The notes beneath the pieces were generated by a model that saw nothing but the letters and a program-made list of their open reading frames with translations, did not search any database and was not told where the DNA came from. Shown in pieces: positions 26,208 through 35,872 of a stretch of 64,000 nt of DNA (its first letter is position 1; every line of letters begins with the position of its first letter). Origin of the DNA: Acidimicrobiales bacterium (GTDB lineage: Bacteria > Actinomycetota > Acidimicrobiia > Acidimicrobiales > Aldehydirespiratoraceae); NCBI GenBank assembly GCA_040219515.1, contig JAVJSI010000018.1, forward strand, positions 62,001 to 126,000, written 5' to 3'. The position numbers and the translations under genes were made by a program.

Positions 26208-26855
26208 TCACCCCCAGAGCCAGTCGCCCACCCGTCGCCAGGCGTCGGCGGCGTCGGCGGCGCGATGGGCCGGACGATCGGGGTCGTGCACGAACCCGTG
26301 ATCGGCCCCCTCGTAGGCGGCGATGGACGCGCCGGTCGCGGCCAGCGCAGCGACCTCGTCGGGCCGTGTGTAGGGATCGTCCGTCCCGATCACCGCCAGC
26401 AAGGTCCTCGGATCACCCTGGCCGAGGTGGTCGAGCGGCTCACCCTGTCCGTCGGCGACCCAGCCATCGGGCACGTGGATCATTCCGTAGAAGGACGCGA
26501 GCCGGTCGAAGCGACCGGTCGATACGGCCTTGTTGACGTACATGCCACCCATGCAGAACCCGATCGCGCCGACGCTCGCCGCACCGGTGGCATCGGCCGC
26601 GGCGACCATGTCACCGAGCACGTCGTCGTCGCGGAGACCGGACGCGGCCGCGAATCGGCCCTGCAGGTCGAGATCGGTCTGACCCGCGTAGAGATCAGGG
26701 GCAACGACGGTGCAGTCCCACTCGGTGGCGAGTCGTTCGACCAGGTCGTCGAACAGCGGACGCAGACCCATGATGTCGGGGACCACCACCAGGCCCCGCT
26801 CGGTGGATGAGCCCGCGGTTTCCGCGAGGTTGCCGGACGGGAGAGTGATGCGCAT
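26208..26855 (-). CDS. Dienelactone hydrolase family protein
   Basis: A 215-residue alpha/beta hydrolase with the dienelactone-hydrolase cysteine nucleophile elbow GFCMGGMY and a conserved early GLVVVPDIMGL (oxyanion region). VIGTDDPYTRPDE carries the acid residue and EGADHGFVHDPDRPAH the catalytic histidine. The Cys/Asp/His triad is thus complete. Substrates of this family range from dienelactone to small esters, so a role in aromatic breakdown is not proven. It converges with the Crp gene. Confidence 0.88.
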   Translation of the reverse strand: MRITLPSGNLAETAGSSTERGLVVVPDIMGLRPLFDDLVERLATEWDCTVVAPDLYAGQTDLDLQGRFAAASGLRDDDVLGDMVAAADATGAASVGAIGFCMGGMYVNKAVSTGRFDRLASFYGMIHVPDGWVADGQGEPLDHLGQGDPRTLLAVIGTDDPYTRPDEVAALAATGASIAAYEGADHGFVHDPDRPAHRAADAADAWRRVGDWLWG

Positions 26856-26888
26856 CGGCGCATCTTCGCATGCGGGAACCGGTCGGGG

Positions 26889-28244
26889 CTACGACGGCCC
26901 GACGTCGGCCAACTGCACCGCGGCGGCGAGCGTGGGCGCTCGCAGCACGGTGAGACCGGCCGGCGCCTCGCCGGTGGCGTGGGGAACGATGGCTCGCCGA
27001 AACCCCATCCGGGCCGCTTCACCGAGCCGGCGGTTGATGTGGCTCACGTGGCGCAGCTCGCCACCGAGACCGACCTCTCCGACGACGACGAGATCGTCGG
27101 CCAGCGGGTGACCGGTGAGTGACGACGTGATCGCCAGCGCCAGACCGGCATCGGCTCCGGGGTCGCCGATGCGGGCACCGCCGACCGCGAGGGCGTAGAC
27201 CTCGGCGCCCGACACCGGCAGCCCGACCCGACGCTCGAGTACGGCCAGGAGCATGGCCAGCCGACCATGGTCGAGGCCCTGGGCGCTGCGCCGCGGGGTG
27301 GCGAGCTGGGAGGGGGCCACGAGGGCCTGCACCTCCACGAGCAGGGGACGGTTGCCGTCAACCGTGGGCACCACCGCCGAACCCGACACGCCGGTGACCC
27401 GGTCGGCCAGGAAGAGCCCGCTCGGGTCGTCGACCGGCGCAAGGCCCAACTCGTCCATCTGGAGCAGGCCGACCTCGGACGTGGGGCCGAAACGGTGCTT
27501 CGACGCCCGCAGGAGCCGGAGCCCGTGCTGGCGGTCGCCGTCGAACTCCAACACGGTGTCGACCACGTGTTCGAGCACACGCGGCCCGGCCAGCGTGCCC
27601 TCTTTCGTGACATGACCGACGAGCAACAGCGCGATGCCGCGCCGTTTGGCCTCCTGCACCAACGCATGGGCGCATTCACGGACCTGCGACACCGAACCGG
27701 GCGCCGAGGTGAGATCGGGATTCACCAGGATCTGTACCGAGTCGATCACGACGACCTCGGGCTTCACTTCATCGAGATGACCGAGGACGTGCGGCAGTAC
27801 GGTCTCACCCACGAGCCACAGGTCGTCGTGGAGAGCGCCGAGACGATCGGCCCGACTCCGCACCTGCGAGGCCGACTCTTCGCCCGACACGTAGAGCGCC
27901 TTCTGCCCGCCGCCGGCCACCGAGCCGACGAGCTGGAGCATCAGCGTGGACTTGCCGATGCCGGGTTCGCCGCCGACGAGCGTGACCGAACCAGGGACGA
28001 GCCCACCACCGAGCACCCGGTCGACCTCGGCGAGACCGGTCGGTCGCAGCAGGTTGGACTCGTCGGGAACGTCGGCGATCGGCATCGCCACGCTGTTGGC
28101 GCCGGCCACGATGGTCGACGGCTCGCGCACATCAAGCTCTTCCACCAGGGTGTTCCACTCGCCGCAGCCGTCGCAACGCCCTGCCCACTTGGGTGCCCCT
28201 GCGCCACACGACGTGCAGCGGTGAACCGTTCTGATCCGTGCCAT
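26889..28244 (-). CDS. radA: DNA repair protein RadA (Sms)
   Basis: A 451-residue RadA. The N-terminal four-cysteine zinc finger is CTSCGAGAPKWAGRCDGC, then come Walker A GGEPGIGKSTLMLQ and Walker B VVIDSVQ. The RadA-specific KNRFG motif is present as KHRFG (Asn to His), and the C-terminal Lon-like domain has VGEVGLGGELRHVSHINRRLGEA. RadA helps branch migration during recombination. The start ATG 28244 has a TAGGGT box 6 nt upstream, so it is probably leaderless. The KHRFG substitution is worth checking because this motif is functionally important. Confidence 0.94.
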   Translation of the reverse strand: MARIRTVHRCTSCGAGAPKWAGRCDGCGEWNTLVEELDVREPSTIVAGANSVAMPIADVPDESNLLRPTGLAEVDRVLGGGLVPGSVTLVGGEPGIGKSTLMLQLVGSVAGGGQKALYVSGEESASQVRSRADRLGALHDDLWLVGETVLPHVLGHLDEVKPEVVVIDSVQILVNPDLTSAPGSVSQVRECAHALVQEAKRRGIALLLVGHVTKEGTLAGPRVLEHVVDTVLEFDGDRQHGLRLLRASKHRFGPTSEVGLLQMDELGLAPVDDPSGLFLADRVTGVSGSAVVPTVDGNRPLLVEVQALVAPSQLATPRRSAQGLDHGRLAMLLAVLERRVGLPVSGAEVYALAVGGARIGDPGADAGLALAITSSLTGHPLADDLVVVGEVGLGGELRHVSHINRRLGEAARMGFRRAIVPHATGEAPAGLTVLRAPTLAAAVQLADVGPS

Positions 28245-28250
28245 GCGAGC

Positions 28251-28256
28251 ACCCTA
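28251..28256 (-). promoter_or_regulatory. -10 box of leaderless radA
   Basis: On the minus strand TAGGGT lies exactly 6 nt before the radA ATG (28244), within a 51-bp gap to the neighbouring gene. A nearby GGTGTGACACC palindrome (about 28261-28276) resembles the repeat family at 12224. Confidence 0.5.
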
Positions 28257-28295
28257 GGTGCCGGGTGTGACACCCGGGTGAGGCGGTGGCTGACG

Positions 28296-29762
28296 TCAGC
28301 TGGTGCGGCTGCGGAGCAGGTCCTCGAACCCTCGCACGACCGTGTGGCTCGTGTCGGGCGCCTCTTCGTCGCCGGCGACGAAGAGACCCGTGGCCATGCC
28401 CAGCTTCTCCGCGACGTCGAGATGCTCGGGCACGTTCGAGAGATAGAAGCAATCGAAGAGATCGACGGACAGTGTGCGACGCGTGGCCTCGAACAGCGCC
28501 GGTTCGGGAAGGGCCGAGCCCACATCACCGCTCACCATCCACGACGCGATCGAGTCGTCGAGCGCCGCCATGCGCCGGAGTCGGTCGCCCCAGGCTCTCG
28601 GCTGATTGCCCACCGCCGCCACAGGGAGACGGCTGGCCGCCATCCGGTCGAGGAACGGATGGAGCCCGGGCACCAGACGGAACGTGGACAGGTATTTGGT
28701 CTCGATCTCCTCGGCGATCGGCCCGAGGCCGACCTCGGCCCAGAACTCCTCGACCGACATCCGCCCCAGCGTGAGGCGCCGGTGCAGGTCGCGCACCCGT
28801 TCGGCGGACGCGTCGGGGCGTTCGGCCAGAATCAACGGGAGCAACACTCCCTCGAGCGGGTCCGACGGTCGCACCAGTACACCGTGGACATCGACGATCA
28901 GCAGACGGAGCATCCGCCGACGGGGACGGTTGGCCTCTTCGGCCCGGCTGGCCGCGTTCTGTTGACGGCGGCGCACATCACGACGGCGGCGACCCTTCGG
29001 CGTGCGCAGCTTGGCCAGCAACAGGCCGGCGAGACGCGAGAGCAGGATGCCGGCGAACAGCAGGAATGCCAGCAGCGCGACCATCGCCCAGACCCGCGGC
29101 AAGATGTCGTCGGTCGTCGAGGTGGCATCGAGCTGAATGGTCGAGGTGGCGCCGAATACCGTCTCCCACGCCACGGCCTCGGGCTCTTCCACGCCCGTCT
29201 CCGACGATTCGCGATCGGGTAGCCGCACCCGCACGATCACCTGGTCGTCCCCGTTGCGCTGCTCGTCGATGAGCCCCTCGCGGGCATCGATGCCGACCAG
29301 CTCGAGGAGGTCCGCGTCGGCGAAGGCGGCCAGGTCGGGGTTCGGGTCGACCGTGCCGGTGAGCCGGTACTCGGTGTGCGCCGGACCCAACCCGATCCGG
29401 TCAAACGAGTGCATCTTCTCGAGCGTGACGCCATCGAAGATCACGCCCTCGCCCGCGATCTCGGCCAGGACGTCGGGCAGCGCGTCGGCATTGACGAACG
29501 GCTTCGACAGGGCGACGGTCATCGCCCCTGATGCATCGATGTCGGGCCCGTCGACGACCCAGCCGGAGGCCTCGAGGTCGTCGAAGCGCAACCCGTCGGG
29601 CGCGTCCGGTACTGCCGCGACCGCGGCGGCGTCGGCCACCACAGTGACGGCGACGACACCGGACCCGTTCTCTTCGACGGTGATGTCGACCGTGGTGTCG
29701 ACACGACACGCGCTCGCCACGAGGACGAGTATCCCCAGAAAGAGCAGACGGACCCGACGCAT
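28296..29762 (-). CDS. LppM-like lipoprotein domain - transmembrane helix - degenerate HAD domain fusion
   Basis: A continuous 488-residue frame. Residues 1-19 are a lipoprotein signal (LVLVASAC, Cys19). The external part to about 215 resembles the LppM/DUF3153 beta-rich domain (VDITVEENGSGVVAVTVVADAAAV). A hydrophobic helix spans about 225-247 and is followed by a basic stretch (KGRRRRDVRRRQQ). From residue 284 there is a HAD-like domain, but motif I reads VDVHGV (the second Asp is His) and motif IV LSNVPEHLDVA lacks the usual GDxxxD, so it is probably inactive. ATG 29762 has TAGCGT 7 nt upstream. Met284 could also start a separate 205-residue protein. Confidence 0.75.
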   Translation of the reverse strand: MRRVRLLFLGILVLVASACRVDTTVDITVEENGSGVVAVTVVADAAAVAAVPDAPDGLRFDDLEASGWVVDGPDIDASGAMTVALSKPFVNADALPDVLAEIAGEGVIFDGVTLEKMHSFDRIGLGPAHTEYRLTGTVDPNPDLAAFADADLLELVGIDAREGLIDEQRNGDDQVIVRVRLPDRESSETGVEEPEAVAWETVFGATSTIQLDATSTTDDILPRVWAMVALLAFLLFAGILLSRLAGLLLAKLRTPKGRRRRDVRRRQQNAASRAEEANRPRRRMLRLLIVDVHGVLVRPSDPLEGVLLPLILAERPDASAERVRDLHRRLTLGRMSVEEFWAEVGLGPIAEEIETKYLSTFRLVPGLHPFLDRMAASRLPVAAVGNQPRAWGDRLRRMAALDDSIASWMVSGDVGSALPEPALFEATRRTLSVDLFDCFYLSNVPEHLDVAEKLGMATGLFVAGDEEAPDTSHTVVRGFEDLLRSRTS

Positions 29763-29769
29763 TGCGACG

Positions 29770-29775
29770 ACGCTA
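29770..29775 (-). promoter_or_regulatory. -10 box of the leaderless lipoprotein-HAD gene
   Basis: Minus-strand TAGCGT lies 7 nt before the ATG at 29762, in the 68-bp gap following the clpC stop. Confidence 0.5.
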
Positions 29776-29830
29776 GACGCCAGAGGCCGAGCGCGGCGAC
29801 CAGGATCGATCACGACCCCGGCCGACGCAG

Positions 29831-32389
29831 CTAGAAGGATTCGCCGCCGTCGACCGCGTCGGCGAGCTCGGGCTCCGGTGGCTCGAAGCCCTCGATCGCC
29901 CGGAAGACGACCATGAGTTCGTTGTCATTCTCGGGGTCGGGCTCGACGTCGACGATGATGATCTCGCCGGCCCGGAACTCCTTGTAGAGGAGCTTCTCGG
30001 ACAACGGATCCTCCACGAGACGCTGAAGGGCACGCCGCAGCGGGCGAGCACCGAGGGTGGGGTCATAGCCCTTGTCGGCCAGATGGTCCTTGGCGGCATC
30101 GGTGAGCTCGAGGCCCATTCCCTGCCCACCGAGCTGGATCGCCGTGCGGCCGACCATGAGGTCGACGATCTGGCGAACCTCGGGCTGGCTCAGCTCGTGG
30201 AACACGATCGTGTCGTCGATGCGGTTGAGGAACTCGGGCCGGAAGTGCGCCTTGAGCGCGTCGTTGACCTTTTCCTTCATCTTCTCGTAGTTGACCGCCT
30301 CGCTGCCCGAACCGAACCCGATCTGCGCCTTGCGCAGGTCGGCGGTGCCGAGGTTGGAGGTCATGATCAGCACGGTGTTGCGAAAGTCGACCGAGCGACC
30401 CTGCGAGTCGGTGAGACGACCCTCCTCGAGGATCTGCAACAGCGTGTTGAAGACGTCGGGGTGGGCCTTCTCGACCTCGTCGAAGAGCACGACGGAGAAC
30501 GGCTTGCGGCGCACCTTCTCGGTGAGCTGGCCACCCTCTTCGTAACCGACGTAGCCAGGGGGCGAACCCACCAGGCGGCTGACGGTGTGCTTCTCCATGT
30601 ATTCCGACATGTCGAGGCTGATGAGGGCGGTCTCATCGCCGAACAGGAACTCGGCGAGCGTCTTCGCGAGCTCGGTCTTGCCGACGCCCGACGGGCCCAG
30701 GAAGATGAACGAGCCGCTGGGGCGCTTGGGGTCCTTCAGACCGGCCCGGGTGCGACGGATCGCCTGCGACACGGCCTTGATGGCGTCCTGCTGGCCGATG
30801 ACCCGCTTGTGCAGCTCGTCCTCCATGCGGAGGAGCTTCTCGGTCTCTTCCTCGGTGAGCTTGTAGACCGGGATGCCCGTCCACAGCGAGAGCACCTCGG
30901 CGATGGCCTCTTCGTCGACCTCGTCGAACAGATCGAGACCGGACGCCTTGGCTTCGCCTTCCATGGACTCGCGGCGAGCGAGGAGTTCCTTCTCCTTGTC
31001 GCGCAGGCGGCCCGCCTCTTCGAACTGCTGGCCTTCGACGGCGTCCTTCTTCTGGCCGACGACAGCGGCGATCTCGGCTTCGAGTTCCTTGTATTCCGGC
31101 GGGGTCTCCATGCGCTTGATCCGCAGACGCGAACCGGCCTCGTCGATCAGGTCGATGGCCTTGTCGGGCAGGTGACGATCGGCGATGTAGCGATCGGCCA
31201 GGTTGGCCGCGGCCACGAGCGCCTGATCGGTGATGGTGACCCGGTGGTGCGTCTCGTAGCGATCGCGCAGACCCTTGAGGATCTCGATCGTGTGGCCCAC
31301 GGTCGGCTCGTCGACGACGACCTTCTGGAAACGGCGCTCGAGGGCGGCGTCCTTCTCGAGGTGCTTGCGGTACTCGTCGAGCGTGGTGGCACCGATGGTC
31401 TGGAGCTCACCACGGGCGAGCATCGGCTTGAGGATCGACGCGGCGTCGATGGCTCCCTCGGCCGCACCGGCACCGACGAGCGTGTGGATCTCGTCGATGA
31501 ACAAGATGATGTCGCCGCGGGTCTTGATCTCCTTGAGCACCTTCTTGAGGCGCTCCTCGAAGTCGCCGCGGTAGCGGCTGCCGGCGACCAGCGCGCCCAG
31601 ATCGAGGGTGTAGAGCTGCTTGCCCGTGAGGGTCTCCGGCACATTGTCCGCCGCGATCGACTGGGCGAGGCCCTCGACGATGGCGGTCTTGCCGACGCCG
31701 GGCTCACCGACGAGCACGGGATTGTTCTTGGTGCGGCGCGACAGGATCTGCATGACCCGTTCGGCCTCGCGGCTGCGACCGATGACCGGATCGAGGCCCT
31801 TCTCGCGTGCGAGCTGGGTGAGGTTGCGGCCGAACTGGTCGAGCACGAGCGAACCCGACGCGCTGTCCCCACTCGAACCGCCGGCGGTGGCACCGGCCTT
31901 GTCGCCGCCGCCACCACTGCTGCTGCCGGCTTCGCCGCTGCCGCCGGAACCCGAGTAGCCCGAGAGCAACTGGATGACCTGCTGGCGCACGCGACTCAGG
32001 TCGGCGCCGAGCTTGACGAGCACCTGCGCCGCCACGCCCTCGCCCTCACGGATGAGGCCGAGGAGGATGTGTTCGGTGCCGATGTAGTTGTGGCCGAGCT
32101 GCAGTGCTTCGCGCAGGCTCAGCTCGAGGACCTTCTTGGCGCGAGGGGTGAAGGGGATGTGACCACTGGGCGACGAGCCGCCCTGACCGATGATCTCCTC
32201 GACCTGGTTGCGCACCGCCTCGAGGCTGATGCCGAGCGACTCGAGTGCCTTCGCGGCAACTCCCTCGCCCTCGTGGATCAGTCCGAGAAGGATGTGCTCC
32301 GTCCCGATGTAGTTGTGATTGAGCAGACGCGCTTCCTCCTGCGCCAGCACCACCACTCGTCGAGCCCTGTCGGTGAACCGCTCGAACAT
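29831..32389 (-). CDS. clpC: ATP-dependent Clp protease ATP-binding subunit ClpC
   Basis: An 852-residue Hsp100. Two N-terminal Clp repeats (both with [14 protein letters not shown]) are followed by a Gly/Ser-rich linker (about 150-190). AAA module 1 has Walker [14 protein letters not shown] and Walker [16 protein letters not shown]-containing middle domain follows ([19 protein letters not shown]), then AAA module 2 ([33 protein letters not shown]) and the C-terminal D2-small domain. It unfolds substrates for ClpP. ATG 32389 starts the family sequence [14 protein letters not shown] and has SD GGGAGGG 8 nt upstream. It is divergent from a polyprenyl synthase gene. Confidence 0.97.
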   Translation of the reverse strand: MFERFTDRARRVVVLAQEEARLLNHNYIGTEHILLGLIHEGEGVAAKALESLGISLEAVRNQVEEIIGQGGSSPSGHIPFTPRAKKVLELSLREALQLGHNYIGTEHILLGLIREGEGVAAQVLVKLGADLSRVRQQVIQLLSGYSGSGGSGEAGSSSGGGGDKAGATAGGSSGDSASGSLVLDQFGRNLTQLAREKGLDPVIGRSREAERVMQILSRRTKNNPVLVGEPGVGKTAIVEGLAQSIAADNVPETLTGKQLYTLDLGALVAGSRYRGDFEERLKKVLKEIKTRGDIILFIDEIHTLVGAGAAEGAIDAASILKPMLARGELQTIGATTLDEYRKHLEKDAALERRFQKVVVDEPTVGHTIEILKGLRDRYETHHRVTITDQALVAAANLADRYIADRHLPDKAIDLIDEAGSRLRIKRMETPPEYKELEAEIAAVVGQKKDAVEGQQFEEAGRLRDKEKELLARRESMEGEAKASGLDLFDEVDEEAIAEVLSLWTGIPVYKLTEEETEKLLRMEDELHKRVIGQQDAIKAVSQAIRRTRAGLKDPKRPSGSFIFLGPSGVGKTELAKTLAEFLFGDETALISLDMSEYMEKHTVSRLVGSPPGYVGYEEGGQLTEKVRRKPFSVVLFDEVEKAHPDVFNTLLQILEEGRLTDSQGRSVDFRNTVLIMTSNLGTADLRKAQIGFGSGSEAVNYEKMKEKVNDALKAHFRPEFLNRIDDTIVFHELSQPEVRQIVDLMVGRTAIQLGGQGMGLELTDAAKDHLADKGYDPTLGARPLRRALQRLVEDPLSEKLLYKEFRAGEIIIVDVEPDPENDNELMVVFRAIEGFEPPEPELADAVDGGESF

Positions 32390-32424
32390 CGGTATTTCCC
32401 TCCCACATCTGGGTCGTCCAAGTG

Positions 32425-32430
32425 AGTGTA
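32425..32430 (-). promoter_or_regulatory. Candidate -10 box of clpC
   Basis: Minus-strand TACACT lies about 36 nt before the clpC ATG, giving a leader of roughly 30 nt that contains the GGGAGGG ribosome-binding site. No confident -35 or ClgR site was identified. Confidence 0.4.
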
Positions 32431-32552
32431 CCGGGGTGACTCGGCCTGAAACGGTCGAATCCGGCAACTACTCTCGTCACCATCGGCAGGTCGGTGGTCC
32501 ACGTGAACCCCCCCACTGCGTCTCCACTGCGTCGTGGGCGGTGTTTTTCACG

Positions 32553-32558
32553 TAGCCT
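32553..32558 (+). promoter_or_regulatory. -10 box of the leaderless polyprenyl synthase gene
   Basis: TAGCCT lies exactly 6 nt before GTG 32565. It is preceded by a T-rich GTGTTTTTCACG segment. Confidence 0.55.
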
Positions 32559-32564
32559 CACGAC

Positions 32565-33584
32565 GTGGCTGCGTCTCCACTCGCCATCCTCCCGAGCATG
32601 GAAGCCGACCTCGATCGGGTCGAGCAGGAACTGTTGCGCGTCGTCGCCTCCGACGGCGACTTCCTCACCGAAGTCGCCAGTCACCTGATCCTCGCCGGCG
32701 GGAAGCGGGTCCGGCCCGGCTTCTCGATCGCCGCATCATCGGTGCTCGACCCCACCGGCTCGGCCGCCACGATCGACGTGATCCGCGGCGGTTGTGCCGT
32801 CGAACTGGTCCACATCGGCTCGCTCTACCACGACGACGTCATGGACGAAGCCACCAGTCGACGCAGCGTCAAGAGCGTCAACGCCCAGTGGGGCAACCTG
32901 CGGGCCATCCTCGCAGGCGACTACCTCCTCGGTCGGTCGTCGGAGATCGCCGCGGGCCTCGGCACCGAAGTGGCCGGCATTCTCGCCACCACCATCACCG
33001 AGCTGTGCGAGGGCCAGATCCTCGAACTCGAGTCGGCCTACGAGCCCGATCGCACCATCGACACCTACGAGCGGTCGATCTCGGGCAAGACCGCCTCGCT
33101 CCTGGCCACGGCCTGCCGCATCGGGGCGATCGTCGGCGACCTGCCCCGCCCGGTGGTCGAGGCGATGACCGAGTTCGGCGCCGCCTACGGCATGGCGTTC
33201 CAGATCGTCGACGACATCCTCGACATCATCGCCACCGACGAGCAGATCGGAAAGCCCGCCGGCAACGATCTCATCGAGGGGATCTACACCCTGCCGGTCA
33301 TCCACGCCCTCGGCGAACCGGCCATCGCCGCCGAGCTGCGACCACTGCTGACGCCCGACATCACGATCGCCGATCGCGACCGGGCCCGCGAGCTCGTGCG
33401 CCGCAGCGACGGTGTACGTCTCTCGCTCGACGCGGCCCAGTCCTGGGCCGACAAGGCCGCCGCCACGCTCACCGATCTGCCCGACACACCGGGTGCCCGG
33501 GCGCTGCGCGCCGCCGCCGATCACCTGATCGAACGAGCCGCCGCCCCTCTCGGCCGCAAGCGCTTCAGCCGCAAGCCCCGCTGA
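32565..33584 (+). CDS. Polyprenyl (trans-isoprenyl) diphosphate synthase
   Basis: A 339-residue protein with GGKRVRPGFS, the first aspartate-rich motif in LYHDDVMDEATSRRS (DDxxD) and the second in FQIVDDILDIIATD. These bind Mg-diphosphate in chain-elongating prenyl synthases. The residues just before the first motif (HIGSLYHDD) are small-to-medium, favouring a long-chain (quinone side-chain type) product, though the exact length is uncertain. GTG 32565 follows TAGCCT by 6 nt. It stands alone, divergent from clpC and convergent with lysS. Confidence 0.93.
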   Translation: MAASPLAILPSMEADLDRVEQELLRVVASDGDFLTEVASHLILAGGKRVRPGFSIAASSVLDPTGSAATIDVIRGGCAVELVHIGSLYHDDVMDEATSRRSVKSVNAQWGNLRAILAGDYLLGRSSEIAAGLGTEVAGILATTITELCEGQILELESAYEPDRTIDTYERSISGKTASLLATACRIGAIVGDLPRPVVEAMTEFGAAYGMAFQIVDDILDIIATDEQIGKPAGNDLIEGIYTLPVIHALGEPAIAAELRPLLTPDITIADRDRARELVRRSDGVRLSLDAAQSWADKAAATLTDLPDTPGARALRAAADHLIERAAAPLGRKRFSRKPR

Positions 33585-33630
33585 CCCTCACCCCAACCGT
33601 TCTCGGTGGAGTTGACCACCGCAGAGGTGG

Positions 33631-35064
33631 CTAGTCCGCCTCAATTTCGGGGGGTTCGGGGGGTTCGGGGCGCAGGGTGGGGAACAGGACCACGTCGCGG
33701 ATGGTGGTGGTACCGGTGAGGAGCATGATCAGACGATCGATGCCGATGCCGAGACCGGCGGTGCCGGGCAGGCCGTACTCGAGCGCCCGCAGATAGTCCT
33801 CGTCGACGACCATCGCCTCGTCGTCGCCCGCCGCGCCCTCGGCCTCCTGGGCCTCGAAACGTTCCCGTTGCACCACGGGGTCGGTGAGCTCGGAGAAGCC
33901 GTTGCACAGTTCACGACCGGCGACGATGGCCTCGAAGCGCTCGGTGTAACCGGGACGTTCCCGGTGCTCGCGCGACAACGGCGACACTTCGACCGGATAG
34001 TCGGTGACGAAGATCGGACCCCACAGCTCGGACTCGGTGGTCTTCTCGTAGATCTCGAGGATCAGCTTGCCCGGGCCGTAGTGGTCCTTCACCTCGACGC
34101 CGAACTTCTCGCACAGGGCGCGCAGCTCGTCGATCGGCGTGTCGAGGCTCACCTCGACGCCGGCGTGTTCGAGGATCAGCTCGTCCATCGTGGCCCGTCG
34201 CCAGGGAGTCGACAGGTCGACGTCGCGACCGTCGTAGTCGATCGTGGTGGTGCCGATGACCTCGGTGGCGGCAGCCGCCACGAGCTCCTCGGTGAGCGTC
34301 ATCATGTCGTGGTGGTCGTGGTAGGCCCAGTAGAGCTCGAGCATCGTGAACTCGGGGTTGTGCCGGGTCGACATGCCCTCGTTGCGGAACACCCGACCGA
34401 TCTCGAAGACCCGTTCCATGCCGCCGACCACGAGGCGCTTCAGGTAGAGCTCGGGGGCGATGCGCAGGTACAGCTCGGTGTCGAGCGCGTTGTGGTGGGT
34501 CGTGAACGGCTTGGCCAGCGCGCCACCGGGTATCGGGTGCAGCATCGGGGTCTCGACCTCGATGAAGTCGCGCTCGCCGAGCCAGCGTCGGATCGAGGCG
34601 ACGATGGCCGACCGCTGCCGGAACGCCGTGCGCGCTTCGTCGGTGACCCACAGGTCGACATAGCGCTGGCGGTAGCGGACGTCGGGGTCGCTGATGCCGT
34701 GCCACTTGTCGGGGAACGAGCGCTGCGCCGGGGCCAGCACCGTCCACTCGTCGACGCGCACCGAGAGCTCGCCACGCTTGGTGTTCATCACGATGCCGGT
34801 GACCAGAATCCAGTCGCCGATGGACAGACCGGTGAAACCGTCGAAGTCGGGTGTGCGCTTCGCCATCGCGAAGAGCTGGATGCGGCCAGTCGGGTCCTGG
34901 AGCACACCGAACGCGAGCTTGCCCTGATCGCGCCGCAGCATGAGACGACCGGCGATGGACACGACGACGTCGGTCTCGGCCCCCGCCTCGAGATCGGCAT
35001 GGTCGTGAATGATCTGCGCGGTCGTGGCAGTGACGTCGGCGCGGTACGGGACGGGATCGGTCAT
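33631..35064 (-). CDS. lysS: Lysyl-tRNA synthetase (class II)
   Basis: A 477-residue class II enzyme. The N-terminal OB-fold anticodon-binding domain (about 30-140) includes VSIAGRLMLRRDQGKLAFGVLQD. Motif 2 in the catalytic core is FEIGRVFRNEGMSTRHNPEFTMLE and motif 3 is GLGIGIDRLIMLLTG. GDDEAMVVDEDYLRALEYG is the conserved C-terminal helix. It charges tRNA-Lys. The start overlaps the coaX stop (ATGA), making it the last gene of the panC-coaX operon. A short GC hairpin between it and the convergent prenyl synthase gene may terminate both. Confidence 0.96.
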   Translation of the reverse strand: MTDPVPYRADVTATTAQIIHDHADLEAGAETDVVVSIAGRLMLRRDQGKLAFGVLQDPTGRIQLFAMAKRTPDFDGFTGLSIGDWILVTGIVMNTKRGELSVRVDEWTVLAPAQRSFPDKWHGISDPDVRYRQRYVDLWVTDEARTAFRQRSAIVASIRRWLGERDFIEVETPMLHPIPGGALAKPFTTHHNALDTELYLRIAPELYLKRLVVGGMERVFEIGRVFRNEGMSTRHNPEFTMLELYWAYHDHHDMMTLTEELVAAAATEVIGTTTIDYDGRDVDLSTPWRRATMDELILEHAGVEVSLDTPIDELRALCEKFGVEVKDHYGPGKLILEIYEKTTESELWGPIFVTDYPVEVSPLSREHRERPGYTERFEAIVAGRELCNGFSELTDPVVQRERFEAQEAEGAAGDDEAMVVDEDYLRALEYGLPGTAGLGIGIDRLIMLLTGTTTIRDVVLFPTLRPEPPEPPEIEAD

Positions 35065-35855
35065 CGTTCGTTTCGTTGGTGGACGATCCGGAGACCGTGG
35101 AGGGTGAGGAACGGTTCGACGTGTTCGATCGAGTTGGCGACCGGGGAGATGAGGTGGGCGAGACCGCCGGTGGCGACCACGTTGATGTCACCGAGTTCGC
35201 CTCGGAAGCGCTCGACCATGCCGTCGATCATCGCCGCGAATCCATAGACGGCGCCCGACTGGATCGACTCGACGGTGGACTTGCCGATGACACTGCGGGG
35301 TTCGACCAACTCGATGGCTCGCAGCTGCGCCGCCCGTCCGAACAGCGCGTCGAGGCTGACCTCGATGCCGGGCGCGATCGCCCCGCCGAGGAACTCGCCG
35401 TCGGCCGAGATCACGTCGAAGTTGTTGCCGGTGCCGAAATCGACCACCACGGTGGGGCCGCCGTAGAGGTCGTGGGCGGCGATCGCGTTGGCAATCCGGT
35501 CGGCGCCGACCTCCTTGGGGTTGTCGTAGAGGATCGGCATGCCGGTCTTCACTCCGGGCTCGATCACGATCGGATCGAACGACAGGTAGCGGGCCACCAT
35601 CTGGCGCAGGTTCGCGAGGATGCGCGGCACGCCGGAACAGATGGCCACGCCGATCAGGTCGTGTTCGAGGTCGACGTCGGCGGTGTCGAGCAGCGAGCGG
35701 ATGGCGATCGCGTACTCATCGGACGTGCGGGCCGGATCGGTCGAGAGTCGCCAGTGGTCGACGAGACCGACACCCGCCCCGTCGCCCGACTCGCTCTCGA
35801 GGTCGTAGAGGCCCAGCACGTTCTGCGTGTTGCCGACGTCGATCGTGAGAAGCAC
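35061..35855 (-). CDS. coaX: Type III pantothenate kinase
   Basis: A 264-residue CoaX with the ASKHA phosphate-1 motif TIDVGNTQNVLGLYD at the start, ICSGVPRILANL, and PKEVGADRIANAIAAHDLYGGPTVVVDFGTGNNFDVI, which contains the GADR and DFGT signatures of type III kinases. It catalyses the first committed step to coenzyme A. It lies between a scramblase-like gene and lysS and overlaps the latter. PanD, often located next to coaX in actinobacteria, is not present here. Confidence 0.95.
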   Translation of the reverse strand: MLLTIDVGNTQNVLGLYDLESESGDGAGVGLVDHWRLSTDPARTSDEYAIAIRSLLDTADVDLEHDLIGVAICSGVPRILANLRQMVARYLSFDPIVIEPGVKTGMPILYDNPKEVGADRIANAIAAHDLYGGPTVVVDFGTGNNFDVISADGEFLGGAIAPGIEVSLDALFGRAAQLRAIELVEPRSVIGKSTVESIQSGAVYGFAAMIDGMVERFRGELGDINVVATGGLAHLISPVANSIEHVEPFLTLHGLRIVHQRNER

Positions 35856-35872
35856 GCCGAAACGCTACCGGG

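Noticed and set aside
30083-32425. A very long open frame on the plus strand opposite clpC (and similar ones opposite radA, lysS and the folate genes).
   Set aside because: High GC removes stops from antisense frames. The translations are Arg/Gly/Val-rich, lack family motifs and lie opposite strongly supported genes.
33585-33630. Strong terminator between the prenyl synthase and lysS genes.
   Set aside because: Only a 6-bp CGGTGG/CCACCG stem with no U-tract is present; too weak to list as a feature.
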